Source: Ptychodera flava
Lineage: Eukaryota; Hemichordata; Enteropneusta; Ptychoderidae
DNA: 64,000 bases
NCBI RefSeq assembly: GCF_041260155.1
Contig: NC_091929.1
Location: 32,750,962-32,814,961 of the forward strand
Reading direction: 5' to 3'
The notes beneath the pieces were generated by a model. That model was not told where the DNA came from, made no database searches, and saw only the letters and a list, made by a program, of their open reading frames with translations. Positions 12,360-23,504 of this stretch are shown piece by piece. Each line of letters starts with the position of its first letter. The first letter of the stretch is position 1. The position numbers were made by a program, and so were the translations under genes.

Positions 12360-13687
12360 TGATCCGATCCTTTGTTGGTGGGACTCGATGACAAAGTTCG
12401 GCCAAAACTATAAACCTGCCACGATAGTCACGCAATTATCTTTCTCGGGCCGGGTGCTTACTATTTTACCGTATATAAACTAAAATTAAACTCTCTGGAA
12501 CAGCAGACTTAATACTCTTTCCGACGAAACTGCATTCCTGTTTTGTGGGGTTTCAGTTTGTGTGGTAGCTCGGTAGCAATAATTGTTACCGTTTATGCAG
12601 CAAGGTACGCGTACTTAGGGTTTTCAGATAAACTTTTAACCTTTCAGCTATTTCATGTGGAATTTTTCGTTGGAAAAACGTCATTGTTCTTTTCTTCTGA
12701 ATTCTCCGAAACACTTATCGTATCACTACTTTGTACTCCATCATATTATCACATCTTTGAACATGACTTTGAACAAGTGGAAACTAAAGATGCACAGAGA
12801 ATGTGCTGGAAATGTTCGGATAATATGCAATGACAAAATGACGTTATTCAATCTGAATGTAAAAAAAAACCACTGCAATCATTTATAACGCCACCTGTCA
12901 AGACACTCACGAAACGGTCTTTGTCGGCTCGGATGCTATTATTAAGAACGATGTAAACTCACACTGAGTTCTCTAGAGCACTTTCAGAGAATAGCAAAAG
13001 ACTAAAATCACCGAAACAATAAATGTCAACAAGAACAACGAGCTAGAGAACAGATTGAGGATTTACAGTTACACGGGTAGTCTGCCAAAACGTGTCCCAT
13101 TCGTTATATTTTCCGAACGATGCTGAAACCTTATTGGAATGCTAGACTATGAATTGAACCGCCCCCTAATTTAAAATTCTAGGTGGATCAGTCGGTTGTT
13201 TGTTAGTCTGTTTGTCTGTAGATTTAGGGCGAGAAAAGGGCAACCTGTCGCGAAACTCGTGCTATCATTTTGACGGCTCAGGTGTTATCATTGAGATTGA
13301 CACAAACTAAAACTAAGTTCTCTGGAAATCTGAAGAAAACGCCAAAAAGGTACTTGCCACCTGTATTACGACTTCACTCCACTACTGTGTACGCCAGTGA
13401 TGTGACCCTAGGTTCTTCAGATGAACTTTGAACCTGTCGCCCACGTTGTCTGGACAAAATAGTATATGTTACTGTGACCTGAAGCATTTCGGGACTGTAG
13501 AGAGGGCGGGGACTCGAAAATATTCAGAATGTAAAATTCTTACCATGTTTTTAATATGGAACATTCCAAGGACAACTTTGACTCAGGTCAGTCCAATGCC
13601 CAGTTTAAAACCATCATAATAACTGTCATCGTTAACCTTCTGGTCATATTTTGTACTGTAGGCTGCTTTAGATTATTTTCTCTTTAA
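12360..13687 (+). pseudogene. Eroded Ig-like exon copies with a transmembrane segment
   Basis: Similar, diverged blocks recur at about 12415-12640, 12895-13000 and 13240-13450 (for example cctgtc..actc..., then aaact..gttctctgga). Two of them read TVYAARYAYLGFSDKLLTF and TTVYASDVTLGSSDEL, which resemble each other and the Ig strand TYAVFTKDVIVGEK of the exon at 10.9 kb. Downstream, the frame at about 13557-13687 reads FDSGQSNAQF followed by a hydrophobic stretch (TIIITVIVNLLVIFCTVGCF) and a stop, as expected for a membrane anchor. Stops and shifts break all the Ig parts. This looks like a graveyard of duplicated Ig-receptor exons. The identity is inferred from weak similarity only. Confidence 0.3.
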
Positions 13688-14223
13688 CTTTTATATAAAA
13701 TCAGATGTGGAATTCAACACACCAAAACTTTTTCCGTAAACTCTGCAGAGAATAATAAGGATTTGAATGAAAACAAGATGGTGCACACCTTATTTTCTTC
13801 TAAGTTGTCAAAATAAGTATCACATATATTTCAGTATATTAAAGTAAAGAAATGTTTGACATTCAAAGAACTGATTTTTCGCTAAAACTTGTCCTCGGCT
13901 GCCTATAGAAATACTACAGTAACTGTTCAAAGAAGCTTGCATCTTTCGCTGAAAAATGTCCCTCGCTGTCACTACCTTAACAGTCGAATAAACACCTTAA
14001 GTTGAAGAAGAGAATATAAAAACATAACATATTTATTCTTTTGTCTTGCAACTGAAATTTCACTTCTTACCTGTAGCATCAAATGAGCTAGCAATTAAAT
14101 CAGCAATACTTTTTGGCATTAACTGGATAAAACAACTACGGCACTGTACAAGTAAATGTTGACGTGACTATTTTTGACCAGTTTCAAGTATTCTAAAGTG
14201 TACTGAACCTACAAGAATGGCAT
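13688..14223. other. No gene seen
   Basis: AT-rich sequence before the large TTAA element. Nothing was recognised. Confidence 0.4.
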
Positions 14224-14227
14224 TTAA

Positions 14228-14445
14228 AGGGAAACCTAAGTCCAGCGACATTGACCGTTTTATCCCTTCCAAAATCACCCTTGAATAAAATGCAGCTCAA
14301 ATTTGCAACATAATTGCACGCGCTGACGACTACGGCGCGACGAAAAGAGACAGTTGAAGTAGACGACATTTATGGAAATGAGCTCGGAATTCCATGGGCG
14401 CGAAAGGGCTCATGGGAGGAGCGTGCGTGACGTCATCGGCGATAC
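14228..14445 (+). repeat. Left terminal inverted repeat
   Basis: It pairs with 16795-17008 with only scattered differences. It includes tgacgtcatcggcgata at its inner edge. Confidence 0.9.
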
Positions 14446-16794
14446 AGACGATTGTAGCTTGCAGCTGAAGGAGTTCTGTTAACAGTTCAGCGCGTTTGTA
14501 AGACGACTATGGAGAGTTCGGACAGCGATATTTCTGACATCGAGTATTAATTTTCCCCGACTGAAATCAAACCATACTAATTTGAACCAAGATATGTAAT
14601 AATTGAAAGCATCTCAAAACATCGTTCATATCTTGGTTGTTTGCGTTTTGTGTATGATTCCACGAAGGGAGTCACTGTACTTGTACAGGCCCCGAACGGA
14701 ATTGGAGACACTGATACGGAAGGATTGACTGATTGTATGTGTTACTATAGACCCTCGAGGGTCTATGGTGTTACCATGTAAGTCGAGCTTGGCCAGATCT
14801 TTAAGGTTGCGAAATCTCCGATATGTATCGGAAAATATTTATTCGCGATTCGACAAATCTATAGTGTCGTCTATTTTTCGAAGTTCGTTTCGAACTTAGG
14901 AAGTCGGGCTTACTCAGATCTACAAAGTGATGAAATCTCCGATATAGTGGATATTTGCCCGCTATTTAAAAAAAAAACAGTATCGTCTATTGTTGTAAAG
15001 AATGTATTTCATACAAGACCAGCCAAAATTCCCGATGATGTCCAATATGTCCTCTGTTCAAGTCCCGATCGATCGCCAAGTAAAATGTATTACCTGTAAA
15101 GAATGTAATTCGTGCAAGGCCCTCCCAACTCACGGTGATATCCGATCGGCCCTCTCGACGAAGTCCCGATAGTAGTGTATGAAAGTTCGTGTGGACATTT
15201 AATGAAAAAATGCTTTGCATGTAAAACATGTAAGCTTATTTCGTGCATGAATAAATCTAATAATGTAAAACATACAGTATTCTTGACTGCCGGCCATGGA
15301 TGCTATTTTTGAACTTAGAGTCGGACAGAGGTAGTCGGGTGGTCAGATCTGGTTAGGTGGTGAAATCTCCGATATACATCGGACATTTACCCTCAATTTG
15401 ACAAAGTCTAGTATCAGAGTTAAAGTCCTAAGTCGCCGATATTTATCGGATAAATATCTTATTTCGCAGACCCGGCGTGCCGACACCACACAGTGCAAGT
15501 AAATCTAGTATACTCGGTGTGACAGTTTTCGGACAGGGTAGTGAATTTCGCTCAAAGCCGTTTCATAAATGACGAGCACTACGAAATCTTATTACCATAT
15601 CCTTCGAAACTTTATTGCGCTTATCCTCAAACTGTTAACAGACGGAAGTGTTATTTAGGGGGTCAAAGTTGCCAAATTGTTGACCCCATGTTGAGTGCGT
15701 AGTAATTGGACTGCTATCGCAGTAATCGGACGTCGTATTTCGAATGTGATTATAGGGGCTAAATATTGATATTTTGAAACTTCAAACCCCGATTTTCAAT
15801 TTCGATGTGTTTAGAAAACTGTTTGTAAAAATATGTGATAAATTAGTTACGTCTAATCCATGGACGACGCAACTATAAGCTTATTTCGACGTGTATGGCG
15901 CTTAAATATCGGACATGGGCTGTCTCTGTGTGTTGCGTTCGACACCTTGTATCGAACGGTGTGGCTAAGTTTGTAGCCCGAAATAGCTTCTACCGAAAAA
16001 ATATCCAAAACGGGACAACAGCGTCACTTGACTTAATATGCTGTCACATGACTTGTAAAACACTATCAATACAGAGCGAAGTGAGTACAACGAACAGCAT
16101 GTCATTAAATGTCCGAAAACCGAGGTCGTCCGAAAACAGCCACACTGAATCGTCTGCATTAGCCTAGGAGTCCCGGCACAATTGATATTTATCGGGTAAA
16201 TATAATACCGGCGTTTTGTCAGACCCGCCGTGCCGAGACACAATAGGCGAGAAGTCATTCCAGTATATCTTGTAATATCAATATTACCAGGTATAGTCCC
16301 GAAATTGCCTATATTTATCGGGTATATATCGGCGATTTCGCAGACCCGGGCTGTCGAGATAAGAGACGCTTTGTGTAGTTTCCGTCTTCCGATTTTAGAG
16401 TCCCGAAATCGCCAATATTATTTATCTGGTTAAAACCGGCAATATACGAACCGCATTGTGTAGTATAGTCTTGTATCGTCTTGTATCGGTATCAGAATCC
16501 CGAAGTCCCTTATAAAACAATCATCATGAAAGAAGTAGAACATAACTTTTTATCTTAATTTTAAAGATTTTAAAACTCGCCCGACTTTCTTTAGCCACTG
16601 TCTTCGAAAAAGCTGTTCTGTGGACGACGATAAAAGCTGACTCAGTTTGTTCTTCCTTGAGTGATTTTTGCACTCAAGTGAACAACAGTTAATCTTTTTT
16701 TATGCTACTGAGCATTAAAGAGTCGTAACGTGCAGAACTGCACTGCTGCAGTCATAGACTCCAATGCTTTGGTAAGCTGTTACACACGTTCGTG

Positions 16795-17008
16795 TATCGC
16801 CGATGACGTCACGCACGCTCCTCCCATGAGCCCTTTCGCGCCCATGGAATTCCGAGCTCATTTCCATAAATGTCGTCTACTTCAATGTCCCTTTTCGTCG
16901 CTCCGTAGTCGTCGGCGCGTGCAATTATGTTGCAAATTTGAGCTGCATTTATTCAAGGGTGATTTTGGAAGGGATAAACGGTCAATGTCGCTGGACTTAG
17001 GTTTCCCT
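16795..17008 (-). repeat. Right terminal inverted repeat
   Basis: Reverse complement of 14228-14445. It ends gtttccct directly against TTAA (17009-17012). Confidence 0.9.
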
Positions 17009-17578
17009 TTAAGTCATGTCGACGTAAGCAAGGGCCTGGCAAGAAGCAAGCCTATCAGAAGGAAGCAGGGAGCTTCAAAATTTTAATGGTCCCCACCCAA
17101 TCCGGACTATGGCTTAGTAAATAAAGCACCATTGTTGCCGTATCTTGAATTCTACGAAACGCGGAAATCGATAGATTACGAAGTCATCGTGATTTAGGAT
17201 TTCGGGTGAAGGACGGGATTGTGGGTCAGAATGACCGATATTAGCACAGTGGATTGCGCAGTGTCTAGAGAAAACTGATGACGTCAGTGTAATGATACCA
17301 TCACACAGAAGGCCTAAATTGTGTGGTTCATTTCGATAACGGCATGTGTTCGGTGAGCAGGAGTCAAAATACAGGTAGACACAAGGATTGCAACCACTTG
17401 TATCCATTTGATTCAGCAAATAGCGCCTACATAACGCCGTTACCTAATACTTCGGTTTGTCTTTATAAAGCTCAGAGCTTGGCAAGGCCAGGATTTGTTC
17501 TTTTGTATCTGTCATCGAGCTCCTCGCCCTCGCCTCAAAGGAAAATACGATGCCCTTTAAAAGATCTTAACATTTCAT

Positions 17579-17848
17579 TTATCCCACCGCTTTTGCTAGA
17601 CCAAATTTCACATTTTCTATACATTTTTTTCTGTTTGCAGTCACGGTGAAAAGTCCAGTTGCCCTATTAAACTTGGCGCCACTAAATTGATTATCAACAA
17701 TATATTGGTCACTGTCGGTACATAGAGCTTTGTAATGCAAACTTTGTCTTAAAATGATATAGACAGAATAAGCTTTTTTCCAAGCCACTTGAACTTCAGA
17801 AAATATCGTATATAATGTCCTATGTGTCTCCTGTGAAAGATTCAACAT
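17579..17848 (-). pseudogene. Possible C1q/TNF-like fragment
   Basis: The minus-strand frame reads YIVDNQFSGAKFNRATGLFTV, which resembles the start of C1q/TNF-type jelly-roll domains (the fn..TGlFtvp motif). The sequence after it is unlike the family, and no partner exon was found. This is a weak call from a single motif and it may be chance. Confidence 0.2.
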
Positions 17849-18609
17849 TCATTATTATTGCTGTCTTACCTTTGTTAGAACGTATCCACAAGAACGGGTA
17901 AAATTACCACTGATCCCAATGAAAGTGCAGCTACGCTATTACTCCATCCTGTTCTCACGTGACAAAAGCACGGAGCCTGATTTGTCAACTGAACCACACG
18001 CCATGCTATGCAAGAGCTTTCCTTATAAGGACTGAAGAAAAAGCATATCGCTATGGTCTGATCGAATAACCTACATATTTTATGGGTGAATCATGGTTTT
18101 ACTTATCATTGTTTCGGTTTTGAGACATAATCCTAATCAACTCAATGAATAATGCAGTGTAAGATAGAAGTCCAGCTTCAACAATCCTATCATAAGAAAT
18201 CATTGTATCTTAAACGTAAGCGAAATTAATGCAGCACAGTTCCCTCTCTTTACATCATTTTCGCCAGTCTTTTCGTTTGTTTTACGGCGGGAGCGTTTGA
18301 ATTTTTATGGAGATGGACAAATCCCCATTATCAGAAACGTCGTTTTACACATTTAGATCCCACAGTACACAGTTTAGATTGCTTATACCACCTTTCCGAA
18401 TTCTTTTAAAACAAATAAATCATGCTATTTAAAAATGGCGTCTATAACATGACGCGCCATAGACGCAAAACTAATACTCATGTCTGTAGAGCTCTAGCCA
18501 GACGCTTTACTATTATTAACTTTCTCAAGTCCAAACCAAAAATGGTATGTTAGCCTAAACTAACGATTGATTCAATCTAATCAACTCATGCATATTTGAA
18601 ATCTTACAG

Positions 18610-21600
18610 CTCCTCAACCCAAGACGTTGTCTACGACAAAATCGAGAAGCCTTGAAAGTCATGATCACGAAGATTTCAGATGCCATGTATTGGCAGCATT
18701 TCTAGTATTTGTGGTCATAATTTGCGGTGTCAGTTTCGTTATGAATGTAAGTATGATTTTAAATATGCATGATGTAGTTAGGCGTTTATACCTTTGTACA
18801 AGGAATCTCAACAGAAACCTGCGCTCTAACAGGTCACCTAATTTCAACTCAAAACGCTGTTTAGTCGAGCAGTTAGTGCTGACAAGATTGTCTCACCAGA
18901 TGACGAAGAATATTGTACACATTTTGTCGAAGTGAAAATAATTTATATGAGAACATCCATAGTTAAAGATAAAAGAAAAACTAAACTAGCTCAATGGTAT
19001 TCCCAACCTTTTAAGCAGGTTAAGGTGCCATGGTGACAAGCATCTTTGAAAGGGCAGTCAGTCTTTGAGGAGATAGTATTATTCTGAGAGATTATGCAAA
19101 ACTATACATTTATTGAAAAAACTAGGTTTTCTTTAGCAAAATTTATGATCATCTGAAAATCTCTGAATGATATCATTCGAAGAAACTTACTCAGCGAATA
19201 CTAACCTATTTGATAAGTATTTGCAGAGATGAAGTAAATGTTCGACCAAAGCGCGAAAAATTGGTAAAAATAACGTAAACATATTTCATCATTATTTGAA
19301 CGAACTTTATAATGGTAAGCCTATTATACCTCAAAAACAAAAATGTAAATAGATTTAGAGCTGCGATTTCGTCAAATTTTTAAAAGCAAAACAAACTGAA
19401 CGTATATTTTACGCACACTTCATCAAATGTGAACCAGGTATCGCAAGAAAGGTATCGAAAAATATTCAAGAAATTCGACAGGTAGTCTGTGGACATTGAC
19501 GTTTTACATATTTACCGTTTTCAACCATCTGAGGGATGTCAATTATGAAACATCAGCACCTTTTCATTTAATTAATTTTAATTTAATTAATTTTAGCTCG
19601 GCATCAAGGCAAGGCTAAACCGTAGAACTGCTATGAAGACGAGAGCGAAAATCCTGGAGGTGCGTAATGTACTTTCTGACTTCGCACGCTGGATTTTCCT
19701 TATAACGAGTATTACGTGGGGAATAACACTATTTGGTCCTACATTTCCTGAACTTCTGTGTACTCTTGACAATCAATTCATTTTAGATGATATATTCACA
19801 TGTTACTGAAAAAGCATGTTCAGAAAGTATTCGTGTTTTCTAAACACAGGGCTCCCTGAAATGTTAGGCGTGCAGTACTGAAAAACAAATCAATCCATTA
19901 CAATTCTGCCGAGCAAATTGTGTATTTTTAGTCCCCACGGACAACGTCCGGGGAAGTATAGAGTTTTGTCATGTCCGTGTGTGCGTACGTCCGTTCACGC
20001 AAATTTCTCAGAGATGTCTCAAGCAATTTCATTCAAGCTTATTACAAGCATTACTATCAATCATATGCATATTCACATTAATTTGTTTTGTGATACGATC
20101 TAATGTAGTCATTTGAGCTAAAATTGATGGAACATTGTACAGATGCAGGTCACACAGAGCTCTAATGGCAAGTAAAGACATATGTCAGCAGAGTGTCATT
20201 ACTTGCTAATTTGCATATGTGATTACTTTTTGTAATAAGAGTGATATGTCCTCGAAATATTGCGCTAAATTTGATTAAACTTGGTGTAGATCTTTAGCAC
20301 ACAGTCCTATAATAGTTTATAAAGTCACTTCGTAGTATCATGTGAATTTATTGCTAATTTGCATATATAATGATCTTTTCTAATTAGTGGGCTATATCCA
20401 GAAATACTACATCAAATTTGAAGAAACGTTGTACAAATGTTGATCTCCAATGCTTTAATACAATTCAATGACACTTAGCGGTATCATTTAAATTAATTGC
20501 TAATTTGCATACATAATGATTTCTGTTTTTAGGTGAAAATCCAAAAGCACTGCATCAAATTTTATGAAATGTGGCACAGATGACAATTTGTCAGTACTAT
20601 AAAAGGATGCAACAGTGTTTGGCAACATCCTGTCGATTAATTACTACTTGAATTTCAATGGCCTTTTTTTATAGGTCGGCAGCCAACATCGATTTCAATT
20701 TTTCATCACCATGGACCTCATTCTCGGTGATTAACTCCATCTTTATCGCAGCTTTTATAACCACTGATCCAATTAATTAACAGGACTCTCTCCTCTCCAA
20801 GGACTTGTAATCAATGTGGCCATTAACAAGCGGGGACTGTGTCATCAACGATGACTTCTTCATTGTGGCGTTAGATGTCCTATGCGTAAATGGGTTTTAA
20901 ACGGCTTGCATTCAATGCAGAACCGAGACGTACTTTCGAAACAGTGTATGCCTTCGATTTAAACCAGTAGCGATGTACCTTGTCTAACAACAAAGCATTT
21001 CAAGTATCTATTACATTCTTTTAAGATTAACGTGCAGTTCGGTACACATCACAGTTTCCTAAACCACTTGACGAAATACTGGGAATGCAGCATATTGTTT
21101 GCAAGTCCTAGTGAAAAAAACAACACTGAGAGACCTCTCCCCTAAAATAGATCGATACATTTCAACGGAAAGGTCAGATTTTATCAGAGGAACGGCGCTC
21201 TAAGGAGGACTACCTACAACTAAAATAGGTCAATAGCTAGGGAATTGGCTTTCAACAGTCGAACGCCATTTAATAGTGCCTGATTGAAATAGGTGTCACA
21301 GATTTTGCGATGAGATTGAGATAGGCGATATGGGGTGATTTTGGATCATGTCTGTATCTGATTTAATTATCATACACAATCACCGGTCATTTGCTTCAGA
21401 AGGTTCACTTAAGGATATCGATGGGCTGATAAAGCCCGTGGATAAAGCGCGGTAGCTTTGAACTCGCATAGCTATCATGGTGTTTTGTCTTGACCTTTCG
21501 AACTCCGACATACCTTACAATAGTGCCATTTTTTAGTGGACTGCTTTGGACTTATACTTTATCTTTTAATCCTACGACTTAAGAATAAGTACGTCGAATC

Positions 21601-23084
21601 CAAAACGCTCTGGGCTTACGCGAACGTAAACTCCCAAGACTAACAGTAACGTAATAAACAGGCGGGTTTCATTTGGTGTTATTCAGCATCAAATTGACAC
21701 GGCTATATTTTCATGTGGACATTTCAGTCTGGTTACACTGACCTTTGACCCACTCACTTGCATAACCCCCAAAATTACTCATTTTATTGAATTGAGGCAT
21801 TTAAATCGTACCTTGGCATGGTTTATTTAGTCGCGCTAAGTGATAAATAAGGATATATTTTGAAAATTAGCGTGGTGGCGCTCTGTGTTTAATTTTGCCT
21901 GATGTAAGTGTACAGCTATGTTTCAGTTTATAGGTTTTGAAGAATTTGACATAAGTGGAAAGTATGGTGAAGTAAGAATGAAACCTTGGCTTCCCAAAAA
22001 ATTTATGGTTATCAAATCATTTTAAGCAATGTAGTTAGCAGTCAAATATTTGAAAAAGCAGTCATTTTAAAACATCAAATGGAATTAATCGAAATATCCA
22101 AACGTCACTAAAGATTGTCCGTACTTTAAAGTTAAATTAACTCTCATTTTGATTTTGACTGTTTTCATATCTTACTAGACAACTATATTCAGATCCAATT
22201 TTCATGGAAACGGATATGGTGAACCCCCGCCCCCAAAATCTCTGCATTTCATTTGTAAACGATACAATATTAAAAATATTTGCCAAATTTCATGAAAATG
22301 ACATTACTGTTAATTTTAATAGGACTTTGTAGTACTTCATTTTAAGGTAGATGGCGCCGCCTCGAGGATAGATAAAACGCAATATGGTCGAACACTTGTG
22401 AGGGCTCATTTCGGAGTTCATGGAGTAAATAGAGTTTTCACTGGCTCATTTTTGTGAAAAGCGAAAATTGTTTCTGTCCCGTGACGTACAGCTAACACAC
22501 GGATAGCGGCGATTTTAAATAAAAATATTTTTTCAAATCTTGCTAAATCTTAGGTAATCTGCTTCTCTTTTTACCAGGTTTTTGCATGGTTACCCTTTAT
22601 TTTCATTCTTGATTTTGTAAGAGAATATTCGAAAGGTTCCTTGAAGAAATTTTGAGAAAAAGTTGAAGTCTTTCATTTTCGAGGCGCGTTCAACCTTAAG
22701 ATGAACACCCATGAATTTCCGAGAAGATCGATTGAAATAGTCCATGGTTCTGTAGCTTGTTGACAAAGCAGAATTTAAATCTATAATTGTCCCATACATG
22801 ATTACAACACCAACCAACAGAAATCTGATGCAGTACCTAATACTTAAACAACATAATGGAGATACCGGTCTTGTTATGACCAGACTGGCGACACTTCGTT
22901 GTGAGGGATCTTTGAGGAAAGGGATACACATGCGTTTCACACTGACTACATAATATCTTCTGCTGTATTTTTCCAGTTCAACAGCGCATTGAGTTTACAA
23001 AATGGTGCCATTCCAAGCGAACAAGCAAAATTGTTGACGCTATCTCGCGACTGTGGCGATCCAGGAGTGATGGCAGCACTATAG
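18610..23084 (+). CDS. 3' exons of a single-pass membrane protein
   Basis: Three exons join in compatible phases. 18610-18746 is entered at phase 1 and gives a polar stalk, then LAAFLVFVVIICGVSFVMN, a good membrane span. 19598-19660 reads LGIKARLNRRTAMKTRAKILE, a basic cytoplasmic stretch. 22978-23084 ends LLTLSRDCGDPGVMAAL with TAG. Acceptors ttacag, ttttag and ttccag and donors gtaagt and gtgcgt are good. The phase-1 entry would suit Ig-domain exons upstream, so this may be the tail of the receptor whose leader lies at 10632. The only visible Ig exon at 10.77-11.26 kb is broken and ends in a phase that does not fit directly. No catalytic domain or known tail motif was recognised. Confidence 0.45.
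19925..20640 (+). repeat. Interspersed repeat with ~147-bp tandem core
   Basis: It starts with a GC-rich palindromic head, gtccccacggacaacgtccg (19930), and cgtccgttcacg. Tandem units follow, each carrying ttgctaatttgcata at 20203, 20351 and 20497, so the period is 146-148 bp with about three diverged units. A head followed by a tandem core of about 150 bp resembles the pearl/Helentron-type non-autonomous elements of marine invertebrates. That assignment is inferred. Confidence 0.6.
20641..22345. other. Intron or intergenic, nothing recognised
   Basis: No domain, RNA or clear repeat was found. Confidence 0.4.
22346..22695 (-). mobile_element. 350-bp TTAA MITE family copy
   Basis: It is flanked by TTAA at 22342-22345 and 22696-22699. 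Left end ggtagatggcgccgcctcga, right end ttcgaggcgcgttcaacc. The interior is diverged but keeps the family's ttgattttg...aagtctttcattttcgagg block. Confidence 0.75.
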
Positions 23085-23320
23085 CTGAGAAGGCATGCTC
23101 TTGTAAACAACAGACTGTTGCGCACGGCCGGAGTATTGCTGCTGTGTTTTATCTGCATTTTGATTAGTATTAATTAGTATTATTTGATAAGTACTCGACG
23201 AATTGAGAGAATACCGGTCGTCAAACTTCATTAAATTTCGACTCTTGTTTAATCTAGATCTATTACTTGCTTGCAGGCGTATCTGCTTTTTACTTTGACT
23301 TCAGTAGTTGTAGTTTATAC

Positions 23321-23504
23321 AAAGAAAAACAAAACAAAATCATAAAATGCAAATTTTGATCATTGATTCTGACAAAGAAGCAAAAATTGATCATGACCAC
23401 TAAGAGTGGTCTTCATCATGTTGTAAACTTTTTGATCATATTCAAATTTTGCTTCGTTTGTTAGAATTAATTTGCAATTTATGAGTTTGTTTTGTTTTTC
23501 TTTT
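23321..23504. repeat. Foldback element
   Basis: Two arms of about 80 bp are imperfect inverted copies: left aaagaaaaacaaaacaaaat and right ttgttttgtttttcttt. The centre is a perfect palindrome, gaccactaagagtggtc (23395-23411). It lies just downstream of the stop at 23084. It is probably a small hairpin-type MITE; no target duplication was identified. Confidence 0.7.

Larger units (their letters stand above)
14228..17008 (+). mobile_element. 2.78-kb TTAA DNA transposon with long inverted repeats (Kolobok/T2-like)
   Basis: Terminal inverted repeats of about 215 bp (14228-14445 and 16795-17008) are nearly identical and begin agggaaacctaagtccagcg. TTAA lies at both outer edges (14224-14227 and 17009-17012), giving TTAAAGGGAAAC at each end. 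TTAA targets with AGG-type ends are known for Kolobok and the Xenopus T2 family; piggyBac also uses TTAA. No transposase is visible, so the copy is non-autonomous. The interior holds diverged direct subrepeats around tctccgatat..atcgga (14.78-15.42 kb) and tatttatcgg (15.43-16.45 kb). Just inside the left repeat, at 14509, one frame reads MESSDSDISDIEY, a stop, SPTEIKPY, a stop, FEPRY: a broken copy of the PYxFEP motif that opens many transposon-linked P2X7-tail-like proteins. The close match of the repeats suggests a recent insertion. Confidence 0.85.
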
